Below are positions 19,076 through 30,595 of a stretch of 57,654 nt of DNA, piece after piece. The notes below the pieces were generated by a model. The model did no database searches and was not told where the DNA came from. It saw only the letters and a program-made list of their open reading frames with translations. Numbering within the stretch: the stretch's first letter is position 1; each line of letters begins with the position of its first letter. The DNA lies in the NCBI GenBank assembly GCA_003833135.1, contig QZLH01000185.1, forward strand, positions 68,958-126,611. Reading direction: 5' to 3'. Source of the DNA: Oehlia diaphana. Lineage: Eukaryota; Glomeromycota; Glomeromycetes; Glomerales; Glomeraceae. The position numbers and the translations under genes were made by a program.

Positions 19076-20736
19076 TTATAAATCAGTACCTAGGTTGAGA
19101 TTTGTGAAATCTATTGCTTCTATGGATTCTAGAAAATAAAAAAAAAATAATTGTACATAAAAATATTTCAAGAACACTTTTATAAAATAAGCTAATTCAT
19201 TGCTAATTACCTGAATATTCTCCAATTGAATTACCATCATCTTTGTTATCAACAGCATTTTTTGGTTCTGGAAGATTTTTAAAGTCTAAAAGTCTACTCG
19301 TGTAAACTGCTTGAGGATTTGTAGTATATGAAAGAGTGGTACCATTATATGATGGTAATGAAGTAGAAGTAAACTTTTCATTAATTATATTTGCTTCTTC
19401 AATTTGCTTTTTGATTTCATCCATATATTCATATTCATATAATTCATATAATGAATTATACAATTCTTTTACTTTAGGTCGTTTTAAAGGATTCGCATCC
19501 CAACATTGTTTAATTATGTCCAAAATTAGTTGAGGAATTTTATAATCAGATTTTGGTCTATTCCCTTTACAAATGCTAATTGCTAAGATTTTATCATGAG
19601 CAATATCATGATAAGGAGGAAGCCCTGTACAGACTTCATATGCAATAATTCCAAATGCATAAATATCACTTTCTTGAGTATATTCTTTTCCTCTTAAAAC
19701 TTCAGGTGCTACATAAGGTAATACTCCATATACTTTTTTACACTCATCTTGAGAAGATTTTACATTTGCTGGTCGACGTAATCCTAAATCAGTAATATAA
19801 GTATAAGTACCGCCTTTTAACATATTACCACAATGAAAATCACGATGAACTAATCAATTTTCATGGATATCGGCAAGGCCTCTTGCAATCCCTAGTAAAG
19901 TATCTAACTTATCATTCCATATTATTGAATTAAATCCCTAGTAAAGTATCTAACTTATCATTCCATATTATTGAATTAAATCTATTATTTAAATATTGTC
20001 TTAAACTACCATCTTTTGCATAAGCCATTACCATCATAAAATTATTAGATACTGGATCTTTGGTAATGCCAAAACATTGAGCTACAGGATATGTGTTAAT
20101 CAAAGTATATGATTCAATCTAAAAAAAGAATTCATAATGATAATAAATAATAATAAGTTTAACATTTATAATAGAACAGAAGCTTAAAAATTATATACAA
20201 ATAAGTAACTTACTTCTTTTAAAAATTCGGATGTAATATCCTGAGAATTATGTAAACATTTTAAAGCAACCGGAAAATTTTCATGATAATCATCACCCCA
20301 ATATTTGCTTCTCCCCCATTGACTATTTTCATAATCCCATTCTCTCATATATCCATCTTTCCAAATTGCTTTATAAATAGTTGCAAATCCTCCTTTGGCC
20401 AAATATTCAACATTTTTCAAATCTATCATAATCAATCCACTCTAAAATTTCACTTATTGTTTTAGCATTAAGTTGTGCTTTTTGAATAAGCTTATCAACT
20501 TCTTTATTTCCAGTGGTCCAATTTTTGAAATTTTGTTGAAACTTGCATCGACACCAATAATTAGAAACTTTAGGCTGCTTGCAATCTTTGCATAAACCAT
20601 TATATTTATAACGTTTTTTTATTTCTTTATTTAATATTAGCTTATCAATTAGCAAACTATGTTCATCTGTTAATCGATAATAACAAAAATCTTTAATTTG
20701 TTCAAATACATCGTCACTAAGCTTAAATTCTTCCAT
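19076..20736 (-). pseudogene. TKL-type kinase pseudogene K6, recently inactivated
   Basis: The layout is complete: exon 1 20736-20214, intron 95 nt, exon 2 20118-19211, terminal intron 82 nt (19129-19210), last exon ending 19076 ('ESIEAIDFTNLNLGTDL'). The start 'MEEFKLSDDVFEQIK' is intact, and HRD, DLG and APE are all present. Three lesions kill it: one extra A in 'GATTTGAAAAATG' near 20425 (K2 has four A), a perfect 46-bp tandem duplication (19890-19981), and TGA for Gly just before 'LVHRDFHCGN'. The duplicated Cys motif is shortened to C-x-C ('YWCRCKFQQNF'). The downstream frame from 19823 remains open for 206 codons and covers the activation loop to the C-tail. Its low number of lesions suggests young loss of function; the A-run lesion could be a sequencing error. 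Confidence 0.88.
19890..19981 (-). repeat. Perfect 46-bp tandem duplication inside K6
   Basis: Bases 19890-19935 and 19936-19981 are identical. The unit covers the 'NRFNS...KLDTLLGI' segment between kinase helices D and E. Because 46 is not a multiple of three, it shifts the frame. Confidence 0.95.
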
Positions 20737-20890
20737 GACAGTTTTATGTTTTACAGAGTAAAAGGCTTTTTTTTAAAAAAAAAAACTCTCAAAAATGACA
20801 GCCTTAAAACGTATTACAGTTGTACAGCAGCGATCGACAAACCTTATTTTAATTCGGGTTAAAACAAGTAGTTTGATAAATCAGCTGATG
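20737..20890 (-). promoter_or_regulatory. Family promoter module of K6
   Basis: Read on the minus strand: CAGCTG (20882-20887), the box 'GTCGATCGCTGCTGTAC' (within 20810-20842), an A/T junction tract (about 20768-20785) and the leader 'CTGTAAAACATAAAACTG' before the ATG at 20736. It matches K2 and K10 closely. Confidence 0.6.
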
Positions 20891-21132
20891 ATCTGATGAT
20901 CACAAAATTCACGCAATACAGAAATTTTAAAAAAAAAATTTCACAAAAAAAAAGAATATTTTATCTTTCATTTTGAACCAAAGTTAATATTTTATTGTCA
21001 TTTCACTCGTTCGTTATTACCACTATATTGTACAGATTATTGTACAGATTACTGTACTTAGACTTGAAGCAACTAATAGCAATCGGATGGTGTATTTTAT
21101 ATAAATAATTTTTTGGGTCCAACAATTCTAAC

Positions 21133-21348
21133 AGGACCCTCGAGCAATATACAAATAGGTCATAGGAAATTAGCAAAATTTTACTATTAGCTCTACGCAT
21201 TTTTTTTAGGGCCGGAATTATGATAATGTAAGTCACCTACTAAAATAAGTAATAAAATTCTGACAAACATTATTAAAAATTATCAAAATTTTCGGTTATT
21301 TTAGCCTTATTCTACGCGTTTATTTCTTTCAATATTGCTCGGGGTCCT
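21133..21348. mobile_element. 216-bp hAT-like MITE with 8-bp target duplication
   Basis: The element starts AGGACCCTCGAGCAATAT (21133) and ends ATATTGCTCGGGGTCCT (21348), imperfect inverted termini with one-base slips. ATTCTAAC flanks it on both sides (21125-21132 and 21349-21356), an 8-bp target duplication as made by hAT transposases. It has no coding capacity. Confidence 0.82.
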
Positions 21349-21549
21349 ATTCTAACTACGATACCAAATATTCTTAACGCAAGCTCTTTTGACAATGATT
21401 TAATATATCGTTCTCATGATTCAATAAACTAATAAAATATATAACTAAAAAAATATTTGTCATTTATCAGGTAAAAGAAGTATAAAGAAATCAGTTAGTA
21501 ATACAATAAACGTTAAATTAATTATGCTTTACATAGAAAAAAAGAAAAA

Positions 21550-21960
21550 ATTTTGACTGCTTAGTAAATAAACATAATTATTGTTAATAACCAAAAACCA
21601 GCAATTTAAAATTTCCTTTCATTATAGCGCCATTCTTTCTAATAACATTGACATTTTATTCTATTCCTTTTAGTACTTCCAAAATAAGATAAAATTTAAA
21701 TTCTGCTTGTAATATATCATTGTTGATTAATGACTCAAATAATTTCAAAATATAGCAACTTAATAATATCATAAAATTTCAAAAATATTAAAATTATTTC
21801 TTTAATTCATTCAACAGATTGCTCTTTAAAATAATTGTATTACATTATTGATGTACTACTATCTAAGAACAATGATTATAAAAAGGTATCATTATATTAA
21901 TAAATTATTTCTAAAACTTAATTTGCTTAGGTATTATGTAGGATTACATTTGATAATTTA
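21550..21960. repeat. Dispersed repeat D1, copy upstream of K6
   Basis: Recognised by 'ACTGCTTAGTAAATAAACAT', 'CTAATAACATTGACATTTTA', 'TTAGTACTTCCAAA', 'AACTTAATAA' and 'AATGATTATAAAAAGGTATC' in order. The same series occurs at about 10290-10460 (partial), 31860-32240, 33640-33900, 42240-42420 and 50690-51060. Most copies lie 5' of a minus-strand kinase, so D1 is an old part of the duplicated unit. Confidence 0.6.
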
Positions 21961-24310
21961 TAGGTTTTAATATACTAATAAATAAATGATATTACATATA
22001 TGTCAAAATGCGTGATAAGATAAAGTAAAAAAAGGTTAAAATATTATAAGTGTACAGTACCTGAGTGAACAGGTAAATATGCAGAATTAACTTGGAATAA
22101 TAATATTATTGTAAATAACGCTTTCTTTTTTTTTAATTTTTATCGTAAAAAAAAATGAAAATACAGTTCTTTAATTTAACAAAAACTTGATCAAGACGTA
22201 AAGATTGGAACAACAAACTGAAGAATATAATAATTAAGACAGAGTTTTTTGGTTGTATACTACTCTCTATATAAATTTGTATAACCATTGAGAAATTTTA
22301 AAAGCAAATTTCAAATTCCATTCATTGATTGACATCTTCTTTTAAGCTTATAATGGTACTGACTTTCGGATATATAACATAAATTCAATAATGTTTTTAA
22401 TATTAAGCTATTGAATAAATATATTTACTCACACAACACTTAACTATTATGAAAATAAAATACGGTTAAGAAATATTAGAAATTTATTATTTTATGCTAA
22501 TTATATAATAATTTTGAAAATACAATTAAAAATAAAATTAAAGAAAATATTTTGATTTTTAATTATACTAAAATAATATTATATTGTATATGTAATAGAA
22601 GCTGTATGGTAGAATATCAGATAAAAAATTTCATACTGTAAACTTTTCGTTGTAAAATTCTAAATTATGAATATGCGTCATACGATAAAAAAGTTGGTTT
22701 GGCAACAATATTTGAGATATTCCTTTTAATACACAGATTTTGACATTTTTCGTATTATTTGAATTAAGCATAAAGCGAAGAGATGATAAGAAATATCAAA
22801 AACTTTATAATAGCCCTATACAAGGTTCCATCAAGATAAGCAAGAATATGAAAGTGCAGAATACTCAATGAAAAATAAAACAAATTTACCAAATAAGATC
22901 ACAAATTGGTTGTAGAGTTATGTTTCTCACCAATAAATATACATAAAACAAATCTGTAACGGTAGAATTGATTTTTACAGCAGATATTAATTAACCTCCA
23001 ACTTTTTATTCTTGTCAAAAAACGTTGTAAAAAAAATAATTAAATTTTTTTCCGTTTTTTAATGGGATAAATGTAAAATAAAATAAAAAAATTAAATTAA
23101 ATTAAAAGTAGCCGTGATGATGAGATCGAGGCAGTAACCACGGAGACTAACGTCATCCTTTCAAATTCATAAAAATATCAACTAATAAGGAAAATTATGG
23201 TCGGCCATTAGGAAACGTGGCATAACTATTTATATTTAAAAGATAATAATAAAATATATCCTAAAAGTACATAATAACAAAAATCATGGTAACGGGGACT
23301 ATAATCACATGATCATCAATGTTAGCGTGATTGGCCATAAATGCAGACATCTTACGCTTCGGACAATAAAAATCTTTTTACTGAAAACTGTATAAACAGA
23401 ATTGTATTTGTAAGTTGGGTTGCCTTAAATTTTAGTTGCTTTACATATATATAATCTATTGAATAAAAAAGCAAAGCAGGTCAAGAAACCGGCCAAAACT
23501 TTTTAATTGAACATTTTTTTTTTCTGCTATTAAATTAAATATTATTTTTTGGTCATGTTATAATTAAAATACATCATGACGTAGTTTATAATTCATAATT
23601 TAACTTAACTAAATAAAGCCCTTTTATAACATATCGAATATGATTATTTAGATGTGACAAAGACTTTAAAATAATAATAAAATTATTTATGAAACAATGG
23701 AGTTCGTCATTAATAATGGATGACTTATTTAATATTTTTTTTAGTTGTTTGAATATATTTATTTCTTTTCTTCGGCAAATTTCATATATTCGTAATTAAA
23801 TCTTATTCACCGTAGTTCCACGTTTACATCAACGTTTTCATTTCATGTTTACAAAATGGGAAAATAATCATTTTATCAATATTACATCACTATTAACAAT
23901 AACATATAACTTAAAGTACCGCGATAATAATAAAAATTTATTTTCAAGTGTAAGAAATTTGTTTACAGCTAAAAAGTAAAAAGTAGGGATCAAAAGAAAA
24001 ATATATATATATATATAATGGTACGCTATTTTATGAAAAAAAAAATAAATACTCGTATAAATGATAAAGAAATAAAAATAAGATAAATTGTAACATATTG
24101 TATAATAAAAGTAAATAATACATTTTTGAAGTTACGATTTAATTGCTTTCATATATTAATTAATTCGTAATCCATCAACTACTGCAAAGGATCTGCAGAA
24201 AAGGGGAATCTGACGTGGCGTCAAATAAAAAAAAAATTATGCGTAACAAATCATAAGGGATGCTATAGTACAAAAAAGATTAATAATAATTATACCATTT
24301 ATAAAATAAG

Positions 24311-25750
24311 TTAAACTATATAGATACCTGAATATTCCTCCTCCTCATCATCATTTTTGGGTTCTGGCAGATTTTTAAAATCCAAAAGTCTACTCGTATA
24401 AATTGCTTGAGAATTTATAGTATATGAGAGTATAATACCAGTGTATAATGATGAAGTAGTAATTAACTTTTCATTAATTTCATCCGCTTGTTCAATTTGA
24501 TTATTGATTTCATGATTACTACTATAGTATAAATTATATAATAAATTATGTAATTTGTTCGTTTTAAAGGATCTGCATCCCAACATTGTTTGATTATATT
24601 CAAAATTACTTGAGGAATTTTATAATTAGATTTTGGTCTTAGTCCCCGACAGATATTAATAGCTAAGGATACTTCATGAGCAATATCATGATAAGAAGAA
24701 AGCCCTGTACAAACTTCATATGCTATAATTCCAAACCCATAAATGTCACTTTCTTGAGTATATTCTTTTCCTCTTAAAACCTCAGGTGCTACATAAGGTA
24801 ATACTCCATATACTTTCTTATATTCATTTTATATTAGTTGACCGACATAATCCTAAATCAGTAATATAAGTATAATTATTATTATGATTCAATATATTAC
24901 CACAATGAAAATCGTGATGAATTAATCCTTGATTATGAATATCATAAAGTCCATTTGCAATCCTTCGTAAAATATCTAATTTTTCTCTCCATTTCATTGA
25001 ATTAAAACTATTATTTAAATGTTGTCTTAAATTGCCATTTTCTGCATATTCCATTACCATCATAAAATTATTAGATGTAGGATCCTTAGTAATACCATGA
25101 CATCGAATTACAAAAATCGATTCGATTTTTATATGTGATTCGATCTATAAAGAATTCATAATAGTTAGTTAAATTATCAAAAAAAATTTTATATATAAGT
25201 TACTTACTTCTCTTAAAAATTCGGCTGTAATATCTTGCGAATTATGTAAACATTTTAAAACGACTGGATAATTTTCATACGTCTTACTACTCTTTTTGCT
25301 TCTTTCCCATTGATTATTATTAAGATCCAAATCTAATATATAACCATCTTTCCAAATTGCTTTATAAGTAATTCCAAATCCACCTTTGGCTAAATATTCA
25401 ACTTTTTCAAGTTTATCATATTCAATCCATTCTAAAACTTCACTACAATCTTTACTTTTAATTTGTAAACTTTGAATAAACTTATCAACTTCGTGATCTC
25501 CACTTGTCCAATTTTTAAAATCTTCTTGAAAATGTTTAGAATTACATGATTGATACCAATAATTATTATAATAATGACCAGCCTTAGGTTGTTTGCATTC
25601 TTTGCATAAACCATAGTCTTTATAACGTCTGTTCAATTCTTCATTTAAAATTAACTTCTCAATTATAGCACTTTGTTCTATAGTTAAATTCCGCCATTCA
25701 AAATCTTTTATTTGTTCAATTATTTCATCGTTAAGCTTAATTTCTTCTAT
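24311..25750 (-). pseudogene. TKL-type kinase pseudogene K7
   Basis: Exon 1 runs to 25208, the intron is 63 nt (25145-25207) and exon 2 begins at 25144. The position of the family ATG is ATA ('AAT ATA GAA GAA', 25750), so the start codon is lost although the frame is open from there through exon 1. 'MNRRYKDYGL' at 25636 begins with TTG, not ATG. Exon 2 is open through 'GLIHHDFHCGNIL' and 'ITDLGLC', then an 11-nt deletion after 'NIK' shifts the frame. A 10-nt deletion at the 'KRPK' motif (about 24560) is a second frameshift. The Cys motif is degraded ('CKECKQ...YWYQSCNSKHF', first Cys of pair two replaced by Tyr). No last exon of the family type follows the 'SG' donor. Confidence 0.85.
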
Positions 25751-28370
25751 ATTGAATTAAATGAATTTTATGCAAAACAAAAATAAAGTGGATTTATTGC
25801 TGTGTCCCTTATAAAAACGTTGTTAAGTATTACAATTTACAAAGTAATGATAAGTTGCTCAAGAATCAGCTGATGATCACAAAATATCACAAATACTACA
25901 ACGACCATAACAGAGTAAACTTTTATTAACAAAAATCAAATAAAATATTCCGAACTCGATTTTACAAAAAAAAAAAAAAAAAACTTTTGTCGAACATTAT
26001 GCAAAATTATTACATTATTATTTTTCTTTTTTAAGTACCATCTTTTAATCATTATATCATATCAATATGATATTGTAAAATATAAATGTGAAACATCATT
26101 AAGGATAATGTAAATAAATATATTTATAAAAGGAGAAATTTCAAATGTTGTAATAATAATAAAAAACGACAAAGACCAGCATCCAATATATACTGTATAT
26201 ATGGAATTAAGGATTGTTACTTTTAACATACTAATTTCTTTTATTTAGGCTTCTATTGATTAAGTTTCCTTTGATGCAAATAAGATAAAAATAATGATTA
26301 AAATTTTTTAAGTCTCTGTTAATTCTCAAAAGCAGAGACAAATTTGTGGCTCCTTATTTCATTTTGGAAATTCGGAGTTACGTTACGCTATTGCGCTCAA
26401 AACAATAAAAAAAAAAAGTTACAATCATCATGATATTATGAATAAAGAAATTATGCATTAAACTAAATTATTTTACTACAGTACAGTACATAATAAACGA
26501 ATGAATATATATGGGTTTAGCCAATTTGATACTATGTTAGCAGTCTAAAATGTAAATAGTTGACCAAATATTTAATGAATTAATGGCAGCTAAATTAAGT
26601 TTAACCGGTTTATTAACCATCTGTTTGATTTTTTTTTAAAAAAAGTTAGCACACTTTTTAGAAACGAATAATAAAATTTTAGAAAAGAATGAATAATACA
26701 AAAGCTAAGGATACAGATTTTTACAAACAAATGGTCGTTATGTTTAATAATTTTGTATTATAATTATTATTATATTATTTTTTCGTAGCTACTACTAATT
26801 AATTCATTTTATAATTGTAATGGATACGTAATTAATTTATTTGACGTCAGAATTAATGTCTAATTTTTTTTCGAATTCATATGAAATAAGCACTTTGAAA
26901 TTTTTTTATCGGTTTAAATATATTTTTGAAGGAGCTTGCATAATACGCTAGTATTTCTATTTTTCTTTTCAGATTTCATCTAGTTATTGTTATCGCATTA
27001 TCAGTGGGCGCAGCCACCAATCTAACCTAAAGAAAGGGACTCGATCCTAATTTGGATATCCATACCTTATAATATTCGGATTATGACCATCCTGCTAGTA
27101 ATTTTTATATGAATTTTTTACAAAAAAAAACAACGTCCAAACGGTCCAGAAAATCCAAATTAAGTATTGCATCATGGCGGATTTATGAAATACCTCAAAA
27201 TTTGTCAATCATGTCAAATTAAATAAATATTTGACAGTCTTTTAGTCACCAAATTTCTATTTAAGTCCCAAAATTATTAGTGAACAATCAAAAATGAGCT
27301 CTAAAAAATTTTTGTACCCTAAATCTTGCGTCTAATCAATTTTTTCGTTACCTAATCAATTTTTCCAGTGTTAAAGGTGCGTCATTATTTGACATTTTAG
27401 GAAAAAAAGTTTAATGTTTCTGTAAGTCTATTTTAATTCCCGAATCCCGAGGCGCAGCAGGGTTTTTGCCAAATTTCATAAATCCGCCGCAATGGATCAG
27501 TATTATGATTGAATCCGGATGATTTCATTATAATCATTACTTAAAAATTACTTCTTGTATTTGTTTATGTTAGGATAGCAAAATTGGTGAAATTAACTTG
27601 ATATCAACATTTCAATTATTTAAAAATTCGGGTAAGAGGATTCGCAAATTCATATGATTGGTTTCATCTCGCTCATTAGAATTATCATTTCTATTAAATT
27701 AGTTACATAAAGTTTCTTTAAACATATGTTTTGCATTAGTTCAGTATCTTAATATTAAAATGCATCCCAACTTAAATTATGAAAAGTCAATATCAATATT
27801 ACTCGCCATCTTATCAATATCATGCTATTTTTATTCTTTCAAAAGAAATGAAAAAAAATAGATGTGTTTGATATATTTATTAAGGTAATACATGATGATG
27901 TAAAATATATTGTAATCAAGGTGATATTTCTATAATTCCTTGTCGCACTAAATGTCACTAATTATCACCTTCATACTTAAAATTGCGAGTGATTAGCGGA
28001 GTTTATAAATGACGGGGGATCTTCGTTTACTTATTTCCCGGTCTCATATAGATAGCCGGGAAATTACTAATTTTAGATTAAAATTGTTAAGTTTAAAATA
28101 GTTAGTGACACGCTCCACCATTTACTTCATGGGAAGGGAACATTCGGGAAAAAAACACATAAATAATACAAATATTAGAAATTTATAATCAAATTCAATG
28201 ACAAAGTTAATGAAAAAAATTAATTATTACTTTTAATTTCACCCATTTATTTACAGCACAGTAATATAACCATTTTATTTTAAGATAATTAGTACCATAT
28301 TATAATGAATAACAAATAATAAAATACAAATAAAGAAATTTTTACGTTCCAAACATTTTGTTTGCTTACA
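25751..28370. other. Spacer between K7 and K8
   Basis: No gene supported. CAGCTGATGATCAC at 25867-25880 is the promoter motif of K7, whose second box is eroded. A 16-bp perfect inverted repeat frames 27176-27488. A hairpin ATTTCCCGG/CCGGGAAAT lies at 28033-28064. The rest is AT-rich and unassigned. Confidence 0.4.
27176..27488. mobile_element. Inverted-repeat element with GGCGGATTTATGAAAT termini
   Basis: GGCGGATTTATGAAAT at 27176-27191 is exactly repeated in inverse at 27473-27488, 313 bp end to end, and similarity continues outward (CATCATG versus CCATTGC). It is richer in G and C at the ends than around it. No coding frame and no clear target duplication are seen. The start TGGCGGATTT is shared with the element at 44575. 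Confidence 0.5.
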
Positions 28371-29976
28371 TTATTTACTTTTACTCATATAATAAATAAT
28401 AAATGTGATTACCAAAGTTGTTAATATAATAGAATTAAGTATGGATTCTATAATATATAAATGATTTTATATTTAATATATTTCATTTTATAAAGATAAA
28501 CAAATTAATTTTAATTACCCGAATTATCATCATCATCAGTATCAACATGATTTCGGGGAGCTGGAAGATTTTTAAAATCTAAAAGTCTACTAGCGTAAAT
28601 TGCTTGAGAATTTGTAATATATGAAAGAGTAATACCATTATATGAAGATGAAGAACGTATTAACTTTTCATTAAATTTATTCACTTTTTCAATTTGCTTA
28701 TTAATTTCAAGATCACTATCATAATTTGAATAAATATTATTATATAAATCATGAAATAAATTATATAATTCGTTCGCTTTAGGTCGTTTTAAAAGATCTG
28801 CATCCCAACATTGTTTAATTATGTTTAAAATTATTTTAGGAATCTTATAATTAGATTTTGGTCTCTGTCCTTGACAAATTCTAATAGCCAAAAATCCATC
28901 ATGAGTAATATCATGATAAGGAGGAATCCCTGTACAGACTTCGTACGCAATAATTCCAAATGCATAAATATCACTTTCTTGAGTATATTCATCTCCTCTT
29001 AAAACTTCGGGTGCTACGTAAGGTAATACTCCATATACTTTTTTATGATCACCTTGAGAATATTTTACATTTGCTGGTTGATATAATCCCAAATCAGTGA
29101 TATAAGTGAAATTTCTACCTTTTAATATATTACCACAATGTAAATTATGATGGATTAATCCTTTTTTATGAATATCGTCAAGGCCACTTGCAATATGTCG
29201 TAAAATATCCATTTTTTCGTCCCATTTCATTGAATTAAAACTATTATTCAAGTATTGTCTTAAACTACCATTTTCTACATATTCCATTACTATCATAAAA
29301 TTATTAGATTCTGGATCTTTAGTAAAGCCATGACAACGAGTTACGTAATGCGAATTAGTCGCAATAATATGTGTTTCAATCTAAAAAAAAAAAGAAGAAA
29401 AAATGAATAATTAAATATTTATTATAAAAGGGAAACATTTCGAAATAATATGAAAAAGTAACTAACTTCATTTAAAAATTCTACTGTAATATCTTGTGAA
29501 TTATGTAAACATTTTAAAACAACAGGATAAGTTTCATCACTTTTTTTACCTCTTTTCCATTGATTATTTTCAGAATTCCAATATTCTATATAACCATCTT
29601 TCCAAATTGCTTTATAAGAAGTTCCAAAACCTCCTTTTGTTAAATATTCAATATTTTCAAACCTATCATATTCGATCCATTCCAAAATTTTACTATAATA
29701 TTTAGCATTAAGTTGTAATTTTTGAATAAATTCATTAATTTCATTATTTCCACTAGTCCAATTTTTGAAATTTTGTTGAAATTTACATTGACACCAACCA
29801 TAAGTAATTTTTGGTTGTTTACATTCTTTACATAAACCATAATCTTTATAACGTACTTTTAATTCTTCATTTAATATAAGTTTATTTATTAACAAATTTT
29901 GTTCTTCTGTTAAGTTAAAATGATCGAAATCTTTAATTTCTTCAAATATATTATCACTGATTTTAATATCTTTCAT
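28371..29976 (-). CDS. Kinase-like protein K8, predicted tail-anchored pseudokinase
   Basis: Exons (minus strand) are 29976-29467, 29380-28519 and 28447-28371, introns 86 and 71 nt, total 482 residues. The open frame is complete from ATG to TAA. The N-terminal Cys motif is shortened ('CKECKQ...WCQCKFQQNF'). The glycine loop 'KGGFGTSYKA', Lys155 ('VVLK'), Asn254, Asp266 ('DLG') and APE are kept. The catalytic Asp is Asn249 ('IHHNLHCGN'; codon AAT where relatives have GAT), which should abolish phosphotransfer. Splicing the terminal intron adds 'ESILNSIILTTLVITFIIYYM' (458-478) plus 'SKSK', a hydrophobic helix with a basic end, as in tail-anchored membrane proteins; the unspliced form stops at 'SGN' (28511). 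So it may be a membrane-held scaffold, with a soluble version if the intron is retained. First intron donor is GTTAGT. Gene structure is inferred from paralogues. Confidence 0.85.
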
Positions 29977-30028
29977 ATTGAATAAATATCAAATTTTTTA
30001 TGATTTTATGTATGAAACAAAATAAAAA

Positions 30029-30060
<32 letters not shown>

Positions 30061-30150
30061 AATATTAATAAGTACATATTACAGTCGCACAGCAGTGATC
30101 GACAATTCTGATTTATAATATTTATAATTCAAAAAAAATCAGCTGTTGGA
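29977..30150 (-). promoter_or_regulatory. Family promoter module of K8
   Basis: On the minus strand: CAGCTG (30140-30145), the box 'GTCGATCACTGCTGTGC' (within 30077-30105), a long T/A junction (about 30029-30063) and the ATG. The spacing is like that of K2, K6 and K10. It supports K8 still being expressed, although that is inference. Confidence 0.6.
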
Positions 30151-30240
30151 TGATCACAGTACAAAAATAAAATTTCGTAAAAATCTTTTTTTTTCTAGAC
30201 TATTCAAGACAAAAAATTTATAAAAGGGTCTGGTTCACAT

Positions 30241-30294
30241 TACCGACAATCATTTTACCGACAATCATATTACCGACAATCATTTTACCGACAA
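30241..30294 (+). repeat. 15-bp tandem repeat TACCGACAATCATTT
   Basis: Units start at 30241, 30256, 30271 and 30286 (the last partial), with one T/A change in the second. They form the left subterminal region of the element above. Confidence 0.9.
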
Positions 30295-30595
30295 AGTAAT
30301 ACCATAACAGATAATTTTGTATGCAATAAAATAAAGTAATATTGAAATAATTATTTATTTATTTTACTATTGTTTATTATTATTGTTTAAAATAAAACTT
30401 TTTAGTTAGTTTATTGTTTATTTATTAATTGAAAGAATTTAAAATTTTTTAATCACATTCACCCCCTTGATTTGTGTTACATTTCACAATTTTTTATTCA
30501 TTTATTTATCACGTTATGATTATAAAAAAAAAAAATTTCTTTTTTAAAAAAATTTTAATAGCTTTTGTTATTAACACATATTAAACACTTTCGAC

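Larger units (their letters stand above)
20891..24310. other. Long spacer between K6 and K7
   Basis: No gene supported. It holds a 216-bp hAT-like MITE (21133-21348), a D1 repeat copy (about 21550-21960), a partial R-like stretch (about 21980-22100) and otherwise AT-rich DNA. A 77-codon frame at 21003-21236 runs through the MITE end and is spurious. An (AT)n run is at about 24000-24018. Confidence 0.4.

Noticed and set aside
29496..29705. Plus-strand open frame within K8 exon 1
   Set aside because: It is antisense to a supported kinase exon.
30241..30294. CRISPR-like array
   Set aside because: The 15-bp units are contiguous with no spacers, and the genome is eukaryotic.
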